Source: CAVXFB01 sp963760935 (GTDB lineage: Bacteria; Planctomycetota; Planctomycetia; Pirellulales; Thermoguttaceae). From it: DNA of 64,000 nucleotides. How positions within the stretch are numbered: position 1 is the first letter of the stretch; each line of letters opens with the position of its first letter. A program made the translations under genes and the position numbers. The stretch spans positions 310,001-374,000 of the forward strand of contig CAVXFB010000007.1 of NCBI GenBank assembly GCA_963760935.1, in the 5' to 3' direction. Under the pieces are notes generated by a model. The model was given only the letters and a program-made list of their open reading frames with translations, made no database searches and was not told where the DNA came from. Shown here piece after piece: positions 39,092 to 47,674 of the stretch.

Positions 39092-39424
39092 CTACTCGGT
39101 TGGCTCAACGACTACCGCAGTCCCGTAGCACAACACTTCGGAAACGCCTTGCATCACTTCCGTCGCATCATATCTGACTCCGATCACCGCATTAGCGCCA
39201 GATTCTCGTGCATGCTGTAACATCATCTCGAACGATTCAGCCCGTGTTCTCTCGCATAATTGCGTGAACAACGTGATGTTGCCGCCGAAAATGGTTTGCA
39301 GCGAGCCACCAATCGTGCCAAAGATGGAGCGGGAGCGGACCGTAATTCCCCGCACTATTCCGAGGTTCTTCGTAATGCGATAGCCATCAAGGGTAAAGGC
39401 AGTCGTGGTCATTGCGTGCTGCAT
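39092..39424 (-). CDS. YbjQ/UPF0145-like heavy-metal-binding domain protein
   Basis: 110 residues from MQHAMTTTAFTLDGYRITKN (a shorter start at 39412 is possible). YbjQ family core: LGIVRGITVRSRSIFGTIGG, SLQTIFGGNITLFTQLCERT, RAESFEMMLQHARESGANAV, IGVRYDATEVMQGVSEVLCY, GTAVVV. Pentameric family of unknown role, sometimes annotated as heavy-metal binding. CAAAGGACG precedes the start. A TPR-gene fragment runs into its 5' leader. Confidence 0.88.
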   Translation of the reverse strand: MQHAMTTTAFTLDGYRITKNLGIVRGITVRSRSIFGTIGGSLQTIFGGNITLFTQLCERTRAESFEMMLQHARESGANAVIGVRYDATEVMQGVSEVLCYGTAVVVEPTE

Positions 39425-39692
39425 AAGTGCGTCCTTTGTTCGAGTGGGTGTCGATTTCGCCTTTCTGCCCATAGGTATAGGCTCGTCCATAGTACGCTTC
39501 GGCATTGTTTGGGCTGAGTCGGATGGCCTCCGTGTAGGCAGAAATGGTTCCGTCCAGGTCATCCTGGGTCATGCCGGTATTCCCCTTGTCCGATGCTTCG
39601 TTCGCCGTCTTTTGTTCCTCAGCCATCGACGACTGGAGGACCAACATGAATATACCAACCAGCACGACCACCAACCATTTCTGAACATACAT
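39387..39692 (-). pseudogene. 5' fragment of a secreted TPR-repeat gene
   Basis: The frame begins with a signal anchor (MYVQKWLVVVLVGIFMLVLQ) and one TPR (DLDGTISAYTEAIRLSPNNA, EAYYGRAYTYGQKGEID), then leaves the TPR pattern (THSNKGRTYAARN) and overlaps the YbjQ leader. The repeat sequence is nearly identical to the start of the 5'-truncated TPR gene at 43724-44683 (YYGRAYTYGQKVEID). It appears to be the orphaned head of a gene of that family. Confidence 0.7.
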
Positions 39693-39731
39693 GACAGGTT
39701 CTCCACCTAATCTTGTGTCCGACCACGAGCA

Positions 39732-40661
39732 TTATCGTAAGTCCTTGTCCTCCCACCCCTTTTTCTCTTGAAACACCGGTTCGACGTTTCGGCACAGTTG
39801 TTCAAGCTGATGAGCGACCTGCTGCACCGTCTCAGGAGACAGAACTTGGCGGTTCTGAACAAAGAACTTCTGCGGGGTTCGAGGATTGAAGACGTACACC
39901 GGACCACGCCCGATCCGCTCTCGAATACACCAGCCGGGCAAAGCGATCATCGGTTCAGCCTTGATCGGCTTCCCAACAGCACTCGTCAAATGGTCGGACA
40001 GGCACTTTGCCTCGGTGGTCAGCTTATCGATTGGGATGGGGTAGTTCCAGTCGGGAAATCGAATGACGTTTTTCTCGTGATCGACGACCACTTCCGCATT
40101 GCCGTTACTCTTCGGCAGTTTGCCAAGCGCCTTCGTGTTCACGGCATAAACGCCGCTATGGCTGACGACGACATGATCCACGTTGCCGTATCGGATCGGA
40201 ACGTCGTGGAAGACCCGACATCCATCGAGCATCAATTGGTTGAGTTCCTCGGCAGTCGCTAATTCTCCATCGAGGCCAATGGCAAAGGTTCGACGCTCAC
40301 CAGCGAGTCGCCAGAGTCGCATGCCGATCCACGCTTCAGTCGCCACTACGGCGAGAATCCCGACACCGATCCACATGATGTTTGCAGCCGCCCCCGTGAA
40401 GTAGCAATAACTGACGTACATGCCGTAGATCGTGATCGGTACTGCGACAAGACCGAGAACTTGGAGGTCGATTTCGGCATCGATAGTGGCGAGCTTTTGC
40501 CGAAGCGAGTGGCCGGGAGGTCTCAGCAAATCACGACATAACGGGGATTGCCGAGCGTTCCGTTGTGTGCTTCGCCACCAGTAAGCGACGGCTACGGCGG
40601 GAACGAGGCCGAGCAGTAGGATCAGGAAGGGAACAAGGACGGCAAGCAGACTGGGGACCAA
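39732..40661 (-). CDS. Membrane-anchored NERD (nuclease-related) domain protein
   Basis: 309 residues. The start is a TTG at 40661 with GGGAGGATAAACT before it (GGAGG 8 bases away). Two or three membrane segments (LLAVLVPFLILLLGLVPAVA; LVAVPITIYGMYVSYCYFTG; IMWIGVGILAVVATEAWIG) precede a NERD domain: IGLDGELATAEELNQLMLDG, CRVFHDVPIRYGNVDHVVVS, HSGVYAVNTKALGK. NERD belongs to the PD-(D/E)XK fold; here Glu/Asp positions are partly kept. Possible envelope-associated nuclease. Confidence 0.82.
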   Translation of the reverse strand: MVPSLLAVLVPFLILLLGLVPAVAVAYWWRSTQRNARQSPLCRDLLRPPGHSLRQKLATIDAEIDLQVLGLVAVPITIYGMYVSYCYFTGAAANIMWIGVGILAVVATEAWIGMRLWRLAGERRTFAIGLDGELATAEELNQLMLDGCRVFHDVPIRYGNVDHVVVSHSGVYAVNTKALGKLPKSNGNAEVVVDHEKNVIRFPDWNYPIPIDKLTTEAKCLSDHLTSAVGKPIKAEPMIALPGWCIRERIGRGPVYVFNPRTPQKFFVQNRQVLSPETVQQVAHQLEQLCRNVEPVFQEKKGWEDKDLR

Positions 40662-40872
40662 AGTTTATCCTCCCGAGGCCAGAATCCAGTCAATATAGCA
40701 GGCCGACGTGCAGTTCCCCAGCCCGCACCTTTTTCTCGACCGCAGCAGTCAAAATAGCCTCCGATGCTAGCCGGTCTACCTGAATCTTTGTACGGGTTGG
40801 TCGTGATCTGACCAAGCACCTCCTTATCTTTGAGTGGCAGTCCATAAGGCCACTAGCGATAGGGAGACAAGC

Positions 40873-42348
40873 ATGATCGACGAAGAGAAACCACGAAAAC
40901 CGTTCCTGGGCGAGATCGAGACCGAGATCGCCGGAATGCACGATGCCGGGATTCGCCCTGGCGAGCAACTTAACTTGGAGAGGGAGCCGGGCAACGCCCA
41001 CGATCCAAATGCTATACGAGTTGAGAACGGTCGTCTCGACCACGTGAGCCATCTTCCTCGGGAATTGGCTTCATGGCTGGCTCCGTTGATCGACTCCGGC
41101 AAAATTCATCTGGACGGTTACGTGCGCAAGGCTGCTGTCCAAACCTGCGAGCCAGACCACTACCGGATCAACCTGATGGTGTTCCAGGGTGAGAAGGGCG
41201 ACAAGATCCTGGAAAAGGCCGAACCCAAGAGCGAGCGTGATGCCCTCCACCAGACCGTCCTTCACGCTTACCAGAGTGCTCACGGCTACCACGATCCCGA
41301 GTCAATCCTGGGTCTGATCAATGGCTTGCGACCGTTGGAGAAGCAAGATCTGCTCCCTGAAAGTAGATTGCTCCTCGCTTTGTTGCCCCGGATCGCCCAT
41401 GAAGTCCGTGTTTCGCACGGCATGCAGAGCACGGTCAGATTTCGGGAGTTGCTGAGCACGCTGACCATCGGCCCGCCCTCCCACCATCACAACCTGACAT
41501 TCTTTCCGTTGCTTTGGCCCGAGATCCACGAGCCGTTGTACACACTGCTCAGCACGGCGATTGAGGCGGGTGAGGTCACAGTGGACGAGGTCAATGAGTC
41601 GGGCAGCGTTCCCAACTTGGCGGTAACCAACAAGGCCCAACGTCCCATCCTGATTCCCGAGGGTCACATCCTCATCGGGGCCAAGCAGAACCGGGTCATC
41701 AACGTCACGGTCCTCGTGGCAGCGGGCGTGAAGTTCGTTCTGCCGGTCAGTTGCGTCGAGGCGGGCCGGTGGCGATACCAGTCCCGGCATTTTGAGTCGA
41801 AGTTCTGCGCCCCGCCCTCGCTTCGCAACAAGAAACTGAGAGCCGTTCACAGGAATCGTTCCGCAGGCGGTCCTGCGGCAAGCGACCAAAATGAAGTCTG
41901 GGACGAGGTGCGAAAGTGCTTAAATGACGTGAAGAGCCAGTCGGAAACGTCCTCATTGACCGACGCCTTTGCATGTGCCCAGGAAACGTTGAAGGAGCAC
42001 TGCAAACGCCTCGTTTTGCCGGGGGGTGCTGCGGGGGTCCTGGTCGGTCGTGGTGATCGAATCATCGGCATGGACCTGTTCGATTCTCCCACGACGCTCA
42101 ATATCCTGTGGAACCGTTTGTCGGACGCCTATTTCTTCGACGCCCTGCGCACCCCGAGTGCTGCCGCACCAACTCCGGTCGATCATGCCCAGAGGTTCAT
42201 TGAGCGGCTGGGTAGTTCGGCACGGCCACGGATTCCGGCATTGGCCCTGGGTGACGAATTGGAGATCACCGGCGAGGGCCTTGTCGGGGCTGCCCTACTT
42301 TATAACGGCGAACTCTGCCACTTGGCTGCATTTAGCGACGGCGAGTAG
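40873..42348 (+). CDS. HIRAN-like plus ARPP-1-like domain protein
   Basis: 491 residues from MIDEEKPRKPFLGEIETEIA. The N-terminal ~85 residues look like a HIRAN domain (GEQLNLEREPGNAHDPNAIR, VEN, VSHLPRELASWLAPLIDSGK). The middle is helical. From ~205 a second domain reads TLTIGPPSHHHNLTFFPLLW, DEVNESGSVPNLAVTNKAQR, PILIPEGHILIGAKQNRVIN, VTVLVAAGVKFVLPVSCVEA, GRWRY, the ARPP-1-type pattern as I recall it (phosphatase/ADP-ribose-associated). AGGGAGACAAGC precedes the start. HIRAN is known from DNA-repair proteins; the fusion role is unknown. Confidence 0.78.
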   Translation: MIDEEKPRKPFLGEIETEIAGMHDAGIRPGEQLNLEREPGNAHDPNAIRVENGRLDHVSHLPRELASWLAPLIDSGKIHLDGYVRKAAVQTCEPDHYRINLMVFQGEKGDKILEKAEPKSERDALHQTVLHAYQSAHGYHDPESILGLINGLRPLEKQDLLPESRLLLALLPRIAHEVRVSHGMQSTVRFRELLSTLTIGPPSHHHNLTFFPLLWPEIHEPLYTLLSTAIEAGEVTVDEVNESGSVPNLAVTNKAQRPILIPEGHILIGAKQNRVINVTVLVAAGVKFVLPVSCVEAGRWRYQSRHFESKFCAPPSLRNKKLRAVHRNRSAGGPAASDQNEVWDEVRKCLNDVKSQSETSSLTDAFACAQETLKEHCKRLVLPGGAAGVLVGRGDRIIGMDLFDSPTTLNILWNRLSDAYFFDALRTPSAAAPTPVDHAQRFIERLGSSARPRIPALALGDELEITGEGLVGAALLYNGELCHLAAFSDGE

Positions 42349-42366
42349 GCGAGGGGGGGATTTCCG

Positions 42367-43467
42367 ATGGATATGCGTTTGTCCAGGCTTTCAAGTGGAG
42401 CATCGCTTGATTATGCTCACATACTGACCCGGTGCTACCTCAACCGATTGGATGTTGCGATGGGCGACCAACTGCCTCTGGTGCGTCAATGGGTTCTGCT
42501 GCGGATTCTATGCTCTCGGCACCATGGCGTGACCATCAAGGACATGGTTCATGAACTGAACGTCAGTGAGAAGACGATCCGCCGTGACCTGGAAACGTTT
42601 CAGGCGGCGGGGTTCCCATTGAAAGAAGTCGTAGGAGAGTTTGGTCGCAAGAAGTGGCACATCGAGGCGGGCAAAGCTGAGCCGGGCCTGAACTTCGCCT
42701 ACGACGAGGCCATTGCCTTGTACCTGGGCCGACGATTTTTGGAGCCACTGGCCGGGACGATGTTTTGGGAAGCGGCCCAGAAGGCTTTCAAGAAAATCCG
42801 AGCCACGTTGGGTGCTGACGCTTTGAAGTACATTGACCAGTTTGGCACCATGTTTCATCAGACCATGGTCGGGGCCAGCGACTACACGAAGAAGGCCGAG
42901 TTGATCGACGAGTTGATGGTCGGCATTGAGGATCGGAAGGCCGTCTTCATCACCTACCAGTCGCTACGGGCCACGGAGCCAGTCACCTACGACGTGTATC
43001 CCTACGGCCTCGTCTATCACCGTGGTGCCCTGTACTTGGTTGGCCGGTCACCACAGCGTGAAGAGGCGTGCCACTGGTAAGTCAGCCGGATTGAAGCCGC
43101 CGAGGTGACGAAGATTCCCTTCCAGCGGCCCGAGGATTTTGATCTGCAACAGCACTTGGCTAAGTCGTTCGGCGTTTACCATGGCGAAGGCGACGTGAAG
43201 GTCGTGGTTCGCTTCGCTTCCTCTGTCGCTCGTTACGTTGCCGAATCGAACTGGCACGAAAGCCAGAAGCTCACGCAGCAGCGAGATGGAAGCCTGCTGA
43301 CGGAGTTCCAGTTGTCTGACACGGAGGAGATCAAACGTTGGATCATGAGCTTCGGCCAGCATGCCGTGGTGCAGGAGCCGGAGTCACTTCGGGAGGAGAT
43401 CGTGGGGGAACTGAACTCGCTGCTGGGGGCGTATAGCGCCCCACGCCGCCAGGGTGCGGAGGCGTGA
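42367..43467 (+). pseudogene. WYL-domain transcriptional regulator interrupted by an in-frame stop
   Basis: The frame reads an N-terminal HTH (QWVLLRILCSRHHGVTIKDM, VHELNVSEKTIRRDLETFQA), then a WYL domain (VFITYQSLRATEPVTYDVYP, YGLVYHRGALYLVGRSPQRE), breaks at TAA 43078-43080 after EEACHW, and continues in frame as VSRIEAAEVTKIPFQRPEDF through the WCX region to 43467. Replacing TAA by a Lys codon restores HWKVSRIE. Full-length family members are ~320-350 residues. Start could be 42367 or 42460. WYL regulators sense ligand and control stress or defence genes. Confidence 0.88.
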
Positions 43468-43723
43468 GTCTTGAATGCACTCCCTTTGATACGGAGACCA
43501 GAATTCGGAAGCGGTGGAAACGGAGTAGATTGCTGGGCCATTGGCAGTAAATTCTCTCCAATTCCCCGGTGTTGACCTCTATCGGGTGGACTGCTTGCGA
43601 TCACCCCCTGCGAGAAGTAAAATCGGGGGCTCTTTGTAACCGGGGCTGGGCTTATCGGGAAGTGGGACAACCGCCCCTTTATTTCGAGCTTCATCGGAGA
43701 AAACGCCGTGGCAGTTTGGGTAG
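43468..43723. other. Intergenic, nothing recognised
   Basis: About 255 bases between the WYL pseudogene and the truncated TPR gene. No ORF with a motif, no clear terminator or tRNA. Confidence 0.4.
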
Positions 43724-44683
43724 TGCGAGCGGGAAGCCATTCGACTTGACCCTAAGAATGCAGCGTCGTATTACGGACGAGCCTATACCTATGGGCAGAA
43801 AGTTGAAATCGACAAAGCCATCGCTGACTACACGCAAGCCATCCGACTCGATCCGAGCAACCCCACGATGTACTATGGTCGAGCCTACGCCTTTGGCAGG
43901 AAGGGCGAACACGATAAGGAGATTGCCGACTACACAGTAGTCATCCGGCTCGACCCAAAATCGGCCAAGGCATATTGTGGCCGAGGTGCCGCCTATGGCG
44001 AGAAGGCCGACTTTGATAAGGCCGTCGCCGACTACACCCAGGCGATTCAACTCGACCCAACACTTGCAAGGGCGTACTGTAGTCGAGGCATGGCACACGG
44101 GAAGATGGGCCGCCTCGACAAGTCTCTTGCGGACTTCAATGAAGCTATTCGCCTAAACCCAAAACTTGCCGATGCCCACTGTGGCCGAGCAATTGTCTAT
44201 GGCGAGCAGGGTAACCTCGACAAGGCTATCGCTGATAGCACCGAGGCCATTCGGCTCGACCCGAAATCTCCCCACGGGTACTACAACCGAGGCAATGCAT
44301 ATTTGAGGAAGGGTGACTTCGACAAGGCTATCGCTGACTTCTCGGAATCTATCCGGCTCGACCCACATCATGCAGAGACCTATGGTGCCAGAGGCTCAGC
44401 ATATGGAGAGAAGGGTGACTTCGACAAGGCTTTCACTGACCTTTCAGAGGCGGTTAGGCTCAATCCGAAGCTGGCCGACGCCTATGGTGCGAGAGGTGAG
44501 GTCTACCAGAAGAAGGGCGACTTCGATAAGGCTATCGCTGATTTCTCAGAATGTATCCGTCTCAATCCAAGACTTGCCGATGCGTACCACGGACGTGGAC
44601 TGGCATACGAAAAAAAGGGCGAGCAGGCCAAAGCAGAAGAGGATTTCGCACAAGCGAACAAGTTGGGGTACAAACCAAAGTAG
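43724..44683 (+). pseudogene. 5'-truncated TPR-repeat protein gene
   Basis: The frame is open from a TAG at 43721. The first TPR (EAIRLDPKNAASYYGRAYTY, GQKVEIDKAIADYTQ) has no start upstream; an internal ATG at 43868 begins MYYGRAYAFGRKGEHDKEI. About nine TPRs of the pattern AYxxRGxAYxxKGDFDKAIA, DFSExIRLDPKxA follow, ending AEEDFAQANKLGYKPK like its neighbour 44753-45658. The signal peptide of this family is missing; a matching fragment lies at 39387-39692. Probably exported when intact; the repeats form a superhelix for protein-protein contacts. Confidence 0.75.
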
Positions 44684-44752
44684 CGTCTAAAGAAGCCCGG
44701 CACCACAGTATATTCGTTCCAGAACTCGACTACTCCAACGGGAGAACTCGTT

Positions 44753-45658
44753 ATGAACGCCCGAAGATGGTTGGCGACTGTACTGGCTGCTGGAATGTCA
44801 CTGGTAGTTGCCGAGTTAACAATGGCAACGGAAAACAAGGCATCCGACAAGCGGAGCAGCAGTACGGGCAAGGTTTACGTCGATTCAACCATTTCTTCCT
44901 TAACGGAGGCCATCCGACGCAATCCGAAGGATGCGATGGCATATTATCGGCGAGGTTCAGCGTACGAGCAGAACCGTGACCTCGACAAGGCCATTTCTGA
45001 TTACACGGTGGCAATTCGCCTCAATCCGAAATCCTCGCAGATGTACTGGGACCGAGCTGGGGTCTATTGGGCGAAGGGTGATTTTGACAACGTCGTCGCT
45101 GACTACACACAGGCCATTCGCCTCGGCCATGGTCCAGGCCGTGCATGGGCATATCGTCAAAGAGGGATGGCCTACGGGAAGAAGGGCGACTTCGACCGGG
45201 CCGTTGCCGACGTTACTGAGGCTATCCGTCTCATCCCAAATGATCCCGTGGGATACAGTTATCGATGTTCCGTCTATTTGCTAAAAGGCGACTTAGACAA
45301 AGCTATTGTCGAGTATACGGTGGCTATTCGGCTCAAGCCGAACTACTTGCAGCCACGCTACAACCGAGGTAACACCTATTTGATGAAAGGCAATTTCGAC
45401 GCAGCTATCGCCGACTTTTCGGAAATTATTCGGATGAGTCCGAGTAGCGCCGAGGCACACGCTAGTCGAGGTTCAATCTATGAGAAGAACGGCAACCTCG
45501 ACAAAGCTGCCATTGACCTCGACGAAGCAATTAGGCTCGACTCGAAACTTGCATCGGCGTATTACAATCGGGGGCTTGTCTTTCAGAAAATGGGCGACAA
45601 GGCCAAGGCAGAAGCCAATTTTGCTCAAGCCAAGAAGCTCGGCTACAAGCCTAAATGA
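44753..45658 (+). CDS. Secreted TPR-repeat protein
   Basis: 301 residues. Signal peptide MNARRWLATVLAAGMSLVVA, then about seven TPRs: TISSLTEAIRRNPKDAMAYY, RRGSAYEQNRDLDKAISDYT, RAGVYWAKGDFDNVVADYTQ, RQRGMAYGKKGDFDRAVADV, DLDKAIVEYTVAIRLKPNYL, DEAIRLDSKLASAYYNRGLV. It ends EANFAQAKKLGYKPK. The stop overlaps the next gene (ATGA, 4 bases), so both are one operon. It closely resembles the truncated gene just upstream; tandem paralogues. Confidence 0.88.
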   Translation: MNARRWLATVLAAGMSLVVAELTMATENKASDKRSSSTGKVYVDSTISSLTEAIRRNPKDAMAYYRRGSAYEQNRDLDKAISDYTVAIRLNPKSSQMYWDRAGVYWAKGDFDNVVADYTQAIRLGHGPGRAWAYRQRGMAYGKKGDFDRAVADVTEAIRLIPNDPVGYSYRCSVYLLKGDLDKAIVEYTVAIRLKPNYLQPRYNRGNTYLMKGNFDAAIADFSEIIRMSPSSAEAHASRGSIYEKNGNLDKAAIDLDEAIRLDSKLASAYYNRGLVFQKMGDKAKAEANFAQAKKLGYKPK

Positions 45659-47619
45659 AAATCCTCTTCCTCCAGGGCTGGCAATCGACTCCAGGCGGCA
45701 TCAAGCCGACCTTCCTCAATTTCCACGGCCACACGGTCTTGAATCCGGCCCTACCCGACGACGATTTCGATGCTGCCGTCCGCATCGCCCAAGCGGAATT
45801 CGACCGAGGGAAACCTGATGTCGTGGTGGGTTCAAGCCGAGGCGGGGCCGTGGCGATGAACATCACAACCGATACGCCCCTCGTCCTCCTCTGCCCGGCT
45901 TGGAAGCGATGGGGAACGGCGACCACGGTGAAGCCCGGCACGGTCGTCCTTCACTCACCCGCTGACGAGACCATTCCATTCGCCGAAAGCCAAGAGCTTG
46001 TTCGTAACAGCGGCCTGCCATCGGACTCGTTGATTGAGGTCGGGACGGAACATCGATTAGCCGATGATGAGTCGTTGAAGAAGATGTTGGAAGCGGTGAA
46101 CCTCTCCATTCCGACGCTTTGTATCGGAGTGGACGTTGCATGGTGGGGCGGTAGCGCAAAGCACAGGGTCTCTCAACGGGACACCGTGGTTTACGCCACT
46201 ATCTCATGGGACGGTTCGTCCGACTTGAACTTCGAGGTAGTCGATTTATCCAGGAGGCCAAATGCCCGTTGTGCTGAACCCACCGAGCCCAACTTTGATG
46301 CTAGCGGTGAACTTCTCGCTGAAGCTCTATCCAATATTGTGGAGGAACACCGGGGGCACTGTCGGAGATGTGTCGTTGCCCTTGACACTCCGCTTGAAGC
46401 ACGTATAAGGCCGAACCAACCGCCGAGAGTGAAAGCCGCAGTGAAGGGCGCAGCAACGGGAGCCGAACGGCGGCAGTGCGAACGAGAATTGGATGCCTTC
46501 AAGGCAACTTTGCCGGGCAAGAGCACTTGGCACAATGACCTGCGAATTCAATCTGGATCTCCAGTACCATCACGGATAAGCCGTCTTGTTCAAAGGCTGG
46601 TGCAGGCTGACGCATTTAAGCCCTGGGGGCAGGATCGCAGTAGTCACCCGCACCAGATCATCGAGATTTTTCCATCCGAGGCTATTTGGTGGCTCGGCGT
46701 GTCTGAACTCTATCGAGGTTTACTTCCAGCAGAAGTTCGGGCCTATAAACAACACTCTTGCAAGATTGCAGTGCAGGAGGCAAAAGAGCAAGCGATTCGT
46801 CCTCTCTCGGGATTCAAGAGTGTGTTGGAACGTCAGACGATGCCGGTTTCGCAGTGGATCGAGCAAATAGCGGGCTACGCCTGCAACGTCGCTTGTGATG
46901 GGCAGACAGGAGTCGTAAGCAAAGGCAAGGGATTTGACGATCCGATTGAAAGCGGAATTGCCTGCCTGACGGCCATTGCCTTCGCTCTGGGAGAATATCA
47001 TGTTTGGGGAGACGGCACAGACGGCACAATAGTCGGGCCAGGAGGACGACGAGTCGCACGACCGGAAGTCATCCGAGGCAGTCTTGATACGGTTGAGATG
47101 GACGGCACCAAGGGTCAGCTTGTCGATGTCGTCGTCCACTATCTCGAAATGCGTGCTCCATTGCATCAATCGATCCCGATGCCACGAGACGGCCTGACGA
47201 TCCTGCACGCTCAAAGGCCCTCCGTGCCGTACTATCGCTCCCTCTACGATGCCGTGGGCAAGGAGTACCATTGGCTCAGCCGCAGGAAGCTCTCTGACGA
47301 AGAACTTACGGCCATCATCCAAGATCCCCTCAACGAACTGCACGTGCTGCACGTCGATGGCTCGCCTGCTGGCTTTGCCGAGGTGGATCGTCGCCAGCCC
47401 GACGAAATTGAGATGGTCCAATTCGGCCTAACGGGCGACTTCATTGGCCAAGGGCTTGGCCCCTGGTTCCTGCGGCAGATCATCGAGCGGGTGTGGAGCT
47501 ATGGGCCTAAACGCTTCTGGCTGCACACCTGCACGCTGGATCACCCGGCTGCGTTGCCGATGTACAAGAAGGCCGGGTTCGTCGAGTACAAGCAAGAGGC
47601 GATACGCAGGGAACTGTGA
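45655..47619 (+). CDS. Three-domain protein: alpha/beta hydrolase - DUF429 - GNAT
   Basis: 654 residues. Part 1 (1-150) is a small alpha/beta hydrolase: KILFLQGWQSTPGGIKPTFL, nucleophile elbow VVVGSSRGGAVAMN, acid HSPADETIPFAES, His VGTEHRLAD. Part 2 (~155-500) is DUF429: TLCIGVDVAWWGGSAKHRVS, RCVVALDTPLEARI, IEIFPSEAIWWLGVSELYRG, SGIACLTAIAFALGEYHVWG. Part 3 (~506-654) is a GNAT: VLHVDGSPAGFAEVDRRQPD, FGLTGDFIGQGLGPWFLRQI, TH-x-TLDHPAALPMYKKAGF. ATGA overlap with the TPR gene shows coupling. No known protein with this architecture comes to mind; function unknown. Confidence 0.82.
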   Translation: MKILFLQGWQSTPGGIKPTFLNFHGHTVLNPALPDDDFDAAVRIAQAEFDRGKPDVVVGSSRGGAVAMNITTDTPLVLLCPAWKRWGTATTVKPGTVVLHSPADETIPFAESQELVRNSGLPSDSLIEVGTEHRLADDESLKKMLEAVNLSIPTLCIGVDVAWWGGSAKHRVSQRDTVVYATISWDGSSDLNFEVVDLSRRPNARCAEPTEPNFDASGELLAEALSNIVEEHRGHCRRCVVALDTPLEARIRPNQPPRVKAAVKGAATGAERRQCERELDAFKATLPGKSTWHNDLRIQSGSPVPSRISRLVQRLVQADAFKPWGQDRSSHPHQIIEIFPSEAIWWLGVSELYRGLLPAEVRAYKQHSCKIAVQEAKEQAIRPLSGFKSVLERQTMPVSQWIEQIAGYACNVACDGQTGVVSKGKGFDDPIESGIACLTAIAFALGEYHVWGDGTDGTIVGPGGRRVARPEVIRGSLDTVEMDGTKGQLVDVVVHYLEMRAPLHQSIPMPRDGLTILHAQRPSVPYYRSLYDAVGKEYHWLSRRKLSDEELTAIIQDPLNELHVLHVDGSPAGFAEVDRRQPDEIEMVQFGLTGDFIGQGLGPWFLRQIIERVWSYGPKRFWLHTCTLDHPAALPMYKKAGFVEYKQEAIRREL

Positions 47620-47674
47620 TGCGCCTCACGATTGGCTGCGATATGCCATCGGACTATACTGAAGTCTGTAGCCC

